Assembly (NCBI GenBank): GCA_947579665.1
Contig: OX388349.1
Span: 75,458,841-75,522,840 of the forward strand
Direction of reading: 5' to 3'
Origin: Sympetrum striolatum
Lineage: Eukaryota; Arthropoda; Insecta; Odonata; Libellulidae
Length of the DNA: 64,000 nt
Shown here one piece after another: positions 54,439 to 64,000 of the stretch. A program made the position numbers and the translations under genes. The notes under the pieces were generated by a model, which worked only from the letters and a program-made list of their open reading frames with translations, made no database searches and was not told the DNA's origin. The first letter of the stretch is position 1. Each line of letters starts with the position of its first letter.

Positions 54439-57400
54439 GTAATTAAGATTTTACATAGTTTAGTTTGTTTAAATTGTCCTTTTTTTGCCATTGTTCCATA
54501 TATTAATTCATTTGCTCTTATTTCTTACTGACTCTCCTTCGCTCTTATTTAGTTCACCTCTCGTCGAACAAACGGGACTGGGACCAAACCATGACGAAGA
54601 TACTGATGACGACCTTGGGGAGAGAGTACAACCAGGAAGGAATATGTACAAAATGCATAGTAATTAAGATTTTACATAGTTTAATTTGCTGTAAATAGTC
54701 CTTTTGTTTGCCATTGTTCAAAATATTAATTAATTTGCTCTTATTTCTTACAGTCTTTCCTTCGCTCTTATTTAGTTCACCTCTCGTCGAAAGAACGGGA
54801 CTGGGACTAAATCATGACGAAGAGACTGATGACGACCTTGGGGAGAGAGTACAACCTGGAAAGAATAAGTACAAAATGCATAGTAATTAAGATTTTTCAT
54901 AGTTTAATTTGCTGTAAATAGTCCTTTTGTTTGCCATTGTTCCAAATATTAATTAATTTGCTCTTATTTCTTACAGTCTCTCCTTCGCTCTTATTTAGTT
55001 CACCTCTCGTCCAACGAAAGGGCCTGGGACTAAACCATGACGAAGAGACTGATAACGACCTTGGGGAGAGAGTACAACCAGGAAAGAATAAGTACAAAAT
55101 GCATTGTAATTAAGATTTTACATAGTTTAATTTGCTGTAAATAGTCCTTTTGTTTGCCATTGTTCCAAATATTAATTAATTTGCTCTTATTTCTTACAGT
55201 CTCTCCTTCGCTCTTATTTAGTTCAACTCTCGTCGAACTAACGGGACTGGGACTAAACCAAGACGAAGAGACTGATGACGACCTTGGAAAGAGAGTACAA
55301 CCAGGAAAGAATAAGTACAAAGTGCATAGTAATTAAGATTTTACGTAGATTAATTTGCTGTAAATAGTCCTTTTGTTTGCCATTGTTCCAAATATTAATT
55401 CATTTGCTCTTATTTCTTACAGTCTCTCCTTCGCTCTTATTTAGTTCACCTCTCGTCAAACGAACGGGACTGGGACCAAACCATGACGAAGAGACTGATG
55501 ATGAACTTGGGGAGAGAGTACAACCAGGAATGAATAAGTACAAAATGCATAGTAATTAAGATTTTACATAGATTAATTTGCTGTAAATAGTTCTTTTGTT
55601 TGCCATTGTTCCAAATATTAATTAATTTGCTCTTATTTCTTACAGTCTCTCCTTCGCTCTTATTTAGTTCACCTCTCGTCGAACGAACGGGACTGGGACC
55701 AAACCATGACCAAGAGACTGATGACGACCTTGGGGAGAGAGTACAACCAGGAAAGAATAAGTACAAAATGCATAGTTATTAAGATTTTGCATAGTTTAAT
55801 TTGCTGTAAATAGTCCTTTTGTTTGCCATTGTCCAAATATTAATTAATTTGCTCTTATTTCTTACAGTCTTTCCTTCGCTCTTATTTAGTTCACCTCTCG
55901 TCGAAAGAACGGGACTGGGACTAAATCATGACGAAGAGACTGATGACGACCTTGGGGAGAGAGTACAACCTGGAAAGAATAAGTACAAAATGCATAGTAA
56001 TTAAGATTTTTCATAGTTTAATTTGCTGTAAATAGTCCTTTTGTTTGCCATTGTTCCAAATATTAATTAATTTGCTCTTATTTCTTACAGTCTCTCCTTC
56101 GCTCTTATTTAGTTCACCTCTCGTCCAACGAAAGGGCCTGGGACTAAACCATGACGAAGAGACTGATAACGACCTTGGGGAGAGAGTACAACCAGGAAAG
56201 AATAAGTACAAAATGCATTGTAATTAAGATTTTACATAGTTTAATTTGCTGAAAATAGTCCTTTTGTTTGCCATTGTTCCAAATATTAATTAATTTGCTC
56301 TTATTTCTTACAGTCTCTCCTTCGCTCTTATTTAGTTCACCTCTCGTCCAACGAACGGGTCTGGGACAAAACCATGACGAAGAGACTGATGACGACCTTG
56401 GGGAGAGAGTACAACCAGGAAAGAATAAGTACAAAATGCATAGTAATTAAGATTTTACTTAGTTTAATTTGCTGTAAATAGTCCTTTTGTTTGCCATTGT
56501 CTAAATATTAATTAATTTCTCTTATTTCTTACAGTCTCTCCATCGCTCTTATTTAGTTTGCCTCTCGTCGAAAGAAAGGAACTGGGACTAAATCATAACG
56601 AAGAGACTGATGACGACCTTGGGGAGAGAGTACAACCAGGAAAGAATAAGTACAAAATGCATAGTAATTAAGATTTTGCATAGTTTAATTTGCTGTAAAT
56701 AGTCCTTTTGTTTGCCATTGTTCCAAATATTAATTAATTTGCTCTTATTTCTTACAGTCTCTCTTTCGCTCTTATTTAGTTCACCTCTCGTCGAACGAAC
56801 GGGACTGGGACCAAACCATGACCAAGAGACTGATGACGAACTTGGGGAGAGAGTACAACCACGAAAGAATAAGTAAAAAATGCTTAGTATTTAAGATTTT
56901 ATTTAGTTTAGTTTGTTGTAAAAAGTCCTTTTGTTTGCCATTGTTCCAAATATTAATTCATTGCTCTTTTTTCATTATGTCTCTCCTTAGCTCTTATTTA
57001 GTTCACCTCCCGTCGAACGAACGGGACTGGGACCATACCATGACGAAGAGACTGATGACGACCTTGGGGAGAGAGTACATCCAGGAAAGAATAAGTACAA
57101 AATGCATAGTAATTAAGATTTTGCATAGTTTAATTTTCTGTAAATAGTCCTTTTGTTCGCCATTGTTCCAAATATTAATTAATTTGCTCTTATTTCTTAC
57201 AGTCTCTCCTTCGCTCTTATTTAGTTCACCTCACGTCGAACAAACGGGACTGGGACCAAATAATGACGAAGAGACTGATGACGACCTTTGGGAGAGAGTA
57301 CAACCAGGAAAGAATAAGTACAAAATGCATAGTAATTAAGATTTTACATAGTTTAATTTTCTGTAAATAGTCCTTTTGTTTGCCATTGTTCCAAATATTA

Positions 57401-58669
57401 ATTAATTTGCTCTTATTTCTTACAGTCTCTCCTTCGCTCTTATTTAGTTCACCTCTCGTCGAAAGAGCATGACTGGGACTAAATCATGACGAAGAGACTG
57501 ATGACGACCTTGGGGAGAGAGTACAACCAGGAAGGAATAAGTACAAAATGCATAGTAATTAAGATTTTACATAGTTTAATTTGCTGTAAATAGTCCTTTT
57601 GTTTGCCATTGTTCCAAATATTAATTAATTTGCTCTTATTTCTTACAGTCTCTCCTTTGCTCTTATTTAGTTCACCTCTCGTCGAACGAACGGGACTGGG
57701 ACCAAACTATGACCAAGAGACTGATGACGACATTGGGGAGACAGTACAACCAGGAAAGAATAAGTACAAAATGCATAGTAATTAAGATTTTACATAGTTT
57801 AAATTGCTGTATATAGTCCTCTTGTTTGTCATTGTTCCAAATATTAATTAATTTGCTCTTATTTCTTACAGTCTCTCCTTCGCTCTTATTTAGTTCACCT
57901 CTCGTCGAACGAACGGGACTGGGACCAAACCATGACGAAGAGACTGATGACGACCTTGGGGAGAGAGTACAACCAGGAAGGAATAAGTACAAAATGCATA
58001 GTAATTAAGATTTTACATAGTTTAATTTGCTGTAAATAGTCCTTTTGTTTGCCATTGTTCCAAATATTAATTAATTTGCTCTTATTTCTTACAGTCTCTC
58101 CTTCGCTCTTATTTAGTTCACCTCTCGTCGAACGAACGGGACTGGGACCAAACCATGACCAAGAGACTGATGACGACCTTGGGGAGAGAGTACAACCAGG
58201 AAAGAATAAGTACAAAATGCATAGTAATTAAGATTTTACATAGTTCAATTTGCTGTAAATAGTCCTATTGTTTGCCATTGTTCCAAATATTAATTAATTT
58301 GCTCTTATTTCTTACAGTCTCTCCTTCGCTCTTATTTAGTTCACCTCTCGTCGAACTAACGGGACTGGGACTAATCCAAGACAAAGAGACTGATGACGAC
58401 CTTGGAAAGAGAGTACAACCAGGAAAGAATAAGTACAAAATGCATAGTAATTAAGATTTTACATAGATTAATTTGCTGTAAATATTCCTATTGTTTGCCA
58501 TTGTTCCAAATATTAATTCATTTGCTCTTTTTTCATACTGCCTCTCCTTCGCTCTTATTTAGTTCACCTCTCGTCGAACGAACGGGACTGGGACCATACC
58601 ATGACGAAGAGACTGATGACGACCTTGGGGTGAGAGTACAACCAGGAAAGAATAAGTACAAATTGCATA

Positions 58670-58892
58670 GAAATAAAGATTTTATGTAGTTTAGTTTGTT
58701 GTAAATAGTCTTTTTGTTTGCTATTGTTTAAAATAGTAATTCATTTGCTCCCATTTCTTACTGCCTCTCCTTCGCTCTTATTTAGTTCACCTCTCGTCGA
58801 ACGAACGGGACTGGGACCAAACCATGAAGAAGAGACTGATGACGATCTTGGGGAAAGAGTGCAACTAGGAAAGAATAAGTACAAAATGCATA
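58670..58892 (+). repeat. K-type marker monomer 7
   Basis: Exact partner of the sixth at the 4454-bp period. No I monomer precedes it, because the duplicated block starts to the right of the last I unit. Confidence 0.88.
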
Positions 58893-61800
58893 GTAATTAA
58901 GATTTTACATAGTTTAGTTTGTTTAAATTGTCCTTTTTTTGCCATTGTTCCATATATTAATTCATTTGCTCTTATTTCTTACTGACTCTCCTTCGCTCTT
59001 ATTTAGTTCACCTCTCGTCGAACAAACGGGACTGGGACCAAACCATGACGAAGATACTGATGACGACCTTGGGGAGAGAGTACAACCAGGAAGGAATATG
59101 TACAAAATGCATAGTAATTAAGATTTTACATAGTTTAATTTGCTGTAAATAGTCCTTTTGTTTGCCATTGTTCAAAATATTAATTAATTTGCTCTTATTT
59201 CTTACAGTCTTTCCTTCGCTCTTATTTAGTTCACCTCTCGTCGAAAGAACGGGACTGGGACTAAATCATGACGAAGAGACTGATGACGACCTTGGGGAGA
59301 GAGTACAACCTGGAAAGAATAAGTACAAAATGCATAGTAATTAAGATTTTTCATAGTTTAATTTGCTGTAAATAGTCCTTTTGTTTGCCATTGTTCCAAA
59401 TATTAATTAATTTGCTCTTATTTCTTACAGTCTCTCCTTCGCTCTTATTTAGTTCACCTCTCGTCCAACGAAAGGGCCTGGGACTAAACCATGACGAAGA
59501 GACTGATAACGACCTTGGGGAGAGAGTACAACCAGGAAAGAATAAGTACAAAATGCATTGTAATTAAGATTTTACATAGTTTAATTTGCTGTAAATAGTC
59601 CTTTTGTTTGCCATTGTTCCAAATATTAATTAATTTGCTCTTATTTCTTACAGTCTCTCCTTCGCTCTTATTTAGTTCAACTCTCGTCGAACTAACGGGA
59701 CTGGGACTAAACCAAGACGAAGAGACTGATGACGACCTTGGAAAGAGAGTACAACCAGGAAAGAATAAGTACAAAGTGCATAGTAATTAAGATTTTACGT
59801 AGATTAATTTGCTGTAAATAGTCCTTTTGTTTGCCATTGTTCCAAATATTAATTCATTTGCTCTTATTTCTTACAGTCTCTCCTTCGCTCTTATTTAGTT
59901 CACCTCTCGTCAAACGAACGGGACTGGGACCAAACCATGACGAAGAGACTGATGATGAACTTGGGGAGAGAGTACAACCAGGAATGAATAAGTACAAAAT
60001 GCATAGTAATTAAGATTTTACATAGATTAATTTGCTGTAAATAGTTCTTTTGTTTGCCATTGTTCCAAATATTAATTAATTTGCTCTTATTTCTTACAGT
60101 CTCTCCTTCGCTCTTATTTAGTTCACCTCTCGTCGAACGAACGGGACTGGGACCAAACCATGACCAAGAGACTGATGACGACCTTGGGGAGAGAGTACAA
60201 CCAGGAAAGAATAAGTACAAAATGCATAGTTATTAAGATTTTGCATAGTTTAATTTGCTGTAAATAGTCCTTTTGTTTGCCATTGTCCAAATATTAATTA
60301 ATTTGCTCTTATTTCTTACAGTCTTTCCTTCGCTCTTATTTAGTTCACCTCTCGTCGAAAGAACGGGACTGGGACTAAATCATGACGAAGAGACTGATGA
60401 CGACCTTGGGGAGAGAGTACAACCTGGAAAGAATAAGTACAAAATGCATAGTAATTAAGATTTTTCATAGTTTAATTTGCTGTAAATAGTCCTTTTGTTT
60501 GCCATTGTTCCAAATATTAATTAATTTGCTCTTATTTCTTACAGTCTCTCCTTCGCTCTTATTTAGTTCACCTCTCGTCCAACGAAAGGGCCTGGGACTA
60601 AACCATGACGAAGAGACTGATAACGACCTTGGGGAGAGAGTACAACCAGGAAAGAATAAGTACAAAATGCATTGTAATTAAGATTTTACATAGTTTAATT
60701 TGCTGAAAATAGTCCTTTTGTTTGCCATTGTTCCAAATATTAATTAATTTGCTCTTATTTCTTACAGTCTCTCCTTCGCTCTTATTTAGTTCACCTCTCG
60801 TCCAACGAACGGGTCTGGGACAAAACCATGACGAAGAGACTGATGACGACCTTGGGGAGAGAGTACAACCAGGAAAGAATAAGTACAAAATGCATAGTAA
60901 TTAAGATTTTACTTAGTTTAATTTGCTGTAAATAGTCCTTTTGTTTGCCATTGTCTAAATATTAATTAATTTCTCTTATTTCTTACAGTCTCTCCATCGC
61001 TCTTATTTAGTTTGCCTCTCGTCGAAAGAAAGGAACTGGGACTAAATCATAACGAAGAGACTGATGACGACCTTGGGGAGAGAGTACAACCAGGAAAGAA
61101 TAAGTACAAAATGCATAGTAATTAAGATTTTGCATAGTTTAATTTGCTGTAAATAGTCCTTTTGTTTGCCATTGTTCCAAATATTAATTAATTTGCTCTT
61201 ATTTCTTACAGTCTCTCTTTCGCTCTTATTTAGTTCACCTCTCGTCGAACGAACGGGACTGGGACCAAACCATGACCAAGAGACTGATGACGAACTTGGG
61301 GAGAGAGTACAACCACGAAAGAATAAGTAAAAAATGCTTAGTATTTAAGATTTTATTTAGTTTAGTTTGTTGTAAAAAGTCCTTTTGTTTGCCATTGTTC
61401 CAAATATTAATTCATTGCTCTTTTTTCATTATGTCTCTCCTTAGCTCTTATTTAGTTCACCTCCCGTCGAACGAACGGGACTGGGACCATACCATGACGA
61501 AGAGACTGATGACGACCTTGGGGAGAGAGTACATCCAGGAAAGAATAAGTACAAAATGCATAGTAATTAAGATTTTGCATAGTTTAATTTTCTGTAAATA
61601 GTCCTTTTGTTCGCCATTGTTCCAAATATTAATTAATTTGCTCTTATTTCTTACAGTCTCTCCTTCGCTCTTATTTAGTTCACCTCACGTCGAACAAACG
61701 GGACTGGGACCAAATAATGACGAAGAGACTGATGACGACCTTTGGGAGAGAGTACAACCAGGAAAGAATAAGTACAAAATGCATAGTAATTAAGATTTTA

Positions 61801-61987
61801 CATAGTTTAATTTTCTGTAAATAGTCCTTTTGTTTGCCATTGTTCCAAATATTAATTAATTTGCTCTTATTTCTTACAGTCTCTCCTTCGCTCTTATTTA
61901 GTTCACCTCTCGTCGAAAGAGCATGACTGGGACTAAATCATGACGAAGAGACTGATGACGACCTTGGGGAGAGAGTACAACCAGGAA

Positions 61988-64000
61988 AGAATAAGTACAA
62001 AATGCATAGTAATTAAGATTTTACATAGTTTAATTTGCTGTAAATAGTCCTTTTGTTTGCCATTGTCCAAATATTAATTAATTTGTTCTTATTTCTTACA
62101 GTCTCTCCATCGCTCTTATTTATTTCACCTCTCGTCGAAAGAAAGGAACTGGGACTAAATCATGACGAAGAGACTGATGACGACCTTGGGGAGAGAGTAC
62201 AACCAGAAAAGAATAAGTACAAAATGCATAGTAATTAAGATTTTGCATAGTTTAATTTGCTGTAAATAGTCCTTTTGTTCGCCATTGTTCCAAATATTAA
62301 TTAATTTGCTCTTATTTCTTACAGTCTCTCCTTCGCTCTTATTTAGTTCACCTCACGTCGAACAAACGGGACTGGGACCAAACCATGACGAAGAGACTGA
62401 TGACGACCTAGGGGAGGATGTACAACCAGGAAAGAATAAGTACAAAATGCATAGTAATTAAGATTTTACATAGTTTAATTTTCTGTAAATAGTCCTTTTG
62501 TTTGCCATTGTTCCAAATATTAATTAATTTGCTCTTATTTCTTACAGTCTCTCCTTCGCTCTTATTTAGTTCACCTCTCGTCCAACGAAAGGGACTGGGA
62601 CTAAACCATGACGAAGAGACTGATGACGACCTTGGGGAGAGAGTACAACCAGGAAAGAATAAGTACAAAATGCATAGTAATTAAGATTTTACATAGTTTA
62701 ATTTTCTGTAAATAGTCCTTTTGTTTGCCATTGTTCCAAATATTATTTATTTGCTCTTATATCTTACAGTCTCTCCTTCGCTCTTATTTAGTTCACCTCT
62801 CGTCCAACGAAAGGGACTGGGACTAAACCATGACGAAGAGACTGATAACGACCTTGGGGAGTGAGTACAACCAGGAAAGAATAAGTACAAAATGCATAGT
62901 TATTAAGATTTTGCATAGTTTAATTTGCTGTAAATATTCCTTTTGTTTGCCATTGTCCAAATATTAATTAATTTGCTCTTATTTCTTACAGTCTCTCCAT
63001 CGCTCTTATTTAGTTCACCTCTCGTCGAAAGAAAGGAACTGGGACTAAATCATGACGAAGAGACTGATGACGACCTTGGGGAGAGAGTGCAACCAGGAAA
63101 GAATTAGTACAATATGCATAGTAATTAAGATTTTGCATAGTTTAATTTGCTGTAAATAGTCCTTTTGTTCGCCATTGTTCCAAATATTAATTAATTTGCT
63201 CTTATTTCTTACAGTCTCTCCATCGCTCTTATTTAGTTCACCTCTCGTCGAAAGAAAGGAACTGGGACTAAATCATGACGAAGAGACTGATGAAGACCTT
63301 TGGGAGAGAGTACAACCAGGAAAGAATAAGTACAAAATGCATAGTAATTAAGATTTTACATAGTTTAATTTGCTGTAAATAGTCCTTTTGTTTGCCATTG
63401 TTCCAAATATATAATTCATTTGCTCTTATTTCTTACAGTCTCTCCTTCGCTCTTATTTAGTTCACCTCTCGTCAAACGAACGGGACTGGGACCAAACCAT
63501 GACGAAGAGACTGATGACGAACTTGGGGAGAGAGTACAACCAGGAAAGAATAAGTACAAAATGCATAGTAATTAAGATTTTGCATAGTTTAATTTGCTGT
63601 AAATAGTCCTTTTGTTCGCCATTGTTCCAAATATTAATTAATTTGCTCTTATTTCTTACAGTCTCTCCTTCGCTCTTATTTAGTTCACCTCACGTCGAAC
63701 AAACGGGACTGGGACCAAACCATGACGAAGAGACTGATGAGGACCTTGGGGAGAGAGTACAACCAGGAAAGAATAAGTACAAAATGCATAGTAATTAAGA
63801 TTTTACATAGTTAAATTTTCTGTAAATAGTCCTTTTGTTTGCCATTGTTCCAAATATTAATTAATTTGCTCTTATTTCTTACAGTCTCTCCTTCGCTCTT
63901 ATTTAGTTCACCTCTCGTCGAAAGAGCATGACTGGGACTAAATCATGACGAAGAGACTGATGACGACCTTGGGGAGAGAGTACAACCAGGAAAGAATAAG
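61988..64000 (+). repeat. Mixed monomers, array continues past the window end
   Basis: About nine units of TTCGCC, AAAGGAAC, CACGTCGAACAAACG and TGA-bearing types (GAGCATGACTGG near 63926). The order is close to 38.9-40.7 kb, including the ATATATAATTCATTTG unit (39133 and 63408). Private changes include GGGGAGGATGTAC near 62412 and GATGAGGACC near 63737. The last unit is cut by the window end. Confidence 0.85.

Larger units (their letters stand above)
53031..61987 (+). repeat. 20-unit higher-order repeat, period 4454 bp, two apparently identical copies
   Basis: Copy one is 53031-57484 and copy two 57485-61938, with identity continuing to 61987. Limits are C/T at 53030 versus 57484, and GGAAGG versus GGAAAG at 57534 and 61988. 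I saw no internal differences. Shared rare markers include TCCTCTTGTTTGTC, GACTAATCCAAGAC, CCTTTTTTTGCC (54478 and 58932), GTACAAAGTGC, TTACGTAGATT, ACCACGAAAG and CAAATAATGACG. The K unit is present (54216 and 58670), but the I unit lies outside the repeated block. Confidence 0.93.
1..64000 (+). repeat. Satellite-like tandem array, ~223-bp monomer, about 287 units, both ends open
   Basis: Every stretch of the window reads as the same unit. Landmarks recurring once per unit are TTACAG-TCTCTCC, CTCGTCGAACGAACGGGACT, GACGAAGAGACTGATGACGA, GAGAGAGTACAACCAGG and AATAAGTACAAAATGCATAG. Spacing between equivalent points is mostly 223 bp, with 221-222 bp units near the left end and small indels elsewhere. 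All units face the same way, and no other DNA interrupts them. The unit length is not a multiple of three, so no frame stays open along the unspliced array. Neither array edge is present, so the true array is larger. Megabase or sub-megabase eukaryotic satellites (pericentromeric, subtelomeric or interstitial heterochromatin) look like this. I do not recognise the family, and the chromosomal position cannot be told from the sequence. Confidence 0.97.

Noticed and set aside
20350..58690. Polyadenylation signal AATAAA in I, K and related units (GTAATAAAG, GAAATAAAG)
   Set aside because: A six-base match in AT-rich DNA with no transcript evidence or downstream GT-rich element; expected by chance.
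306..62668. Reverse-strand reading frames of 96-106 codons spanning unit junctions
   Set aside because: They also begin at TTG (complement of GTACAA), cross from one unit into the next in another phase, and appear or vanish with single substitutions. No family resemblance.
127..62684. About 150 forward reading frames of 60-65 codons (hydrophobic start, acidic end), one per unit
   Set aside because: They begin with TTG inside the AT-rich spacer, not ATG, lack any consistent ribosome-binding site, and stop at TAA in GTAATTAAG. Their regularity only mirrors the repeat. They are not annotated as genes.
1..64000. CRISPR array
   Set aside because: The repeated part is the entire 223-bp unit; there are no short identical repeats separated by unique spacers.
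1..64000. CENP-B box in the monomer (GTCGAACAAACGGGA resembles TTCG...A..CGGG)
   Set aside because: The spacing between TCG and CGGG is one base too short and the first T is missing, so the motif does not fit the consensus. Common units also lack the required central A.
1..64000. A single intact giant repetitive protein gene covering the window
   Set aside because: Spliced in frame it would be open in many units, but several families carry TGA or TAG, lost acceptors (TTAATG, TTACTG, CATTATG), lost donors (CATAGAAAT) or frameshifts. At most, part of the array could be coding.
1..64000. Transposon or retroelement source for the array
   Set aside because: No terminal repeats, target-site duplications, poly(A) tails, reverse transcriptase or transposase motifs anywhere in the window.
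1..64000. tRNA, rRNA or snRNA genes in the unit
   Set aside because: No cloverleaf with A and B box promoter sequences, no conserved rRNA segments and no Sm site flanked by stems could be found in the monomer.

Overview
The whole 64 kb window is one uninterrupted tandem array, with no unique sequence and no array edge at either end. The monomer is about 223 bp (mostly 222-223; indel variants differ by a few bases), which gives roughly 287 monomers, all in the same orientation. I see no conventional protein gene, RNA gene, transposon, CRISPR array, origin or promoter. The organism is most likely a eukaryote: the layout is that of satellite DNA with nested higher-order repeats (HORs), and the monomer carries splice-site-like signals. 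I cannot name the species or a known satellite family. The 60-codon forward reading frames in each unit start at TTG in the AT-rich spacer, not at ATG. The reverse frames of 96-106 codons also start at TTG and run across unit junctions. I treat both as by-products of the repeat.

Each monomer has two sharply different halves. A 129-bp block has about 47% GC in my hand-made consensus. A 94-bp block has about 24% GC, begins GTAATT and ends in a T-rich tract plus TTACAG. The 129-bp block is exactly 43 codons. Read as an exon between phase-1 introns, consecutive blocks join in frame without a stop (CAT A + TC TCT gives CAT ATC TCT). The array therefore looks like an amplified exon-intron unit. Several variant families have in-frame stops, lost splice sites or frameshifts, so an intact giant gene across the whole window is not supported. 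A fossil origin from a gene, or splicing of only some units, remains possible.

Layout: 1-800 divergent units; about 800-3900 a 6-unit HOR (1332 bp); 3901-14825 rather homogeneous units containing a 4-unit HOR (892 bp, 8137-9920) and a 2-unit HOR (446 bp, 13934-14825); 14826-20150 a mixed zone with new variants (TTCGCC spacers, TGA-bearing units); from about 20150 rightward, complex long-period HORs marked by two diverged T-rich monomer types (here called I and K). About 27.4-34.0 kb is repeated at 40.8-47.0 kb with a two-unit deletion. 41798-52187 is a near-perfect tandem duplication with a 5123-bp period (23 units). 53031-61987 is another, with a 4454-bp period (20 units). 61988-64000 returns to mixed units. 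The right half records repeated, recent unequal exchange over 1-25 or more units; the left half is shorter-period and more uniform.
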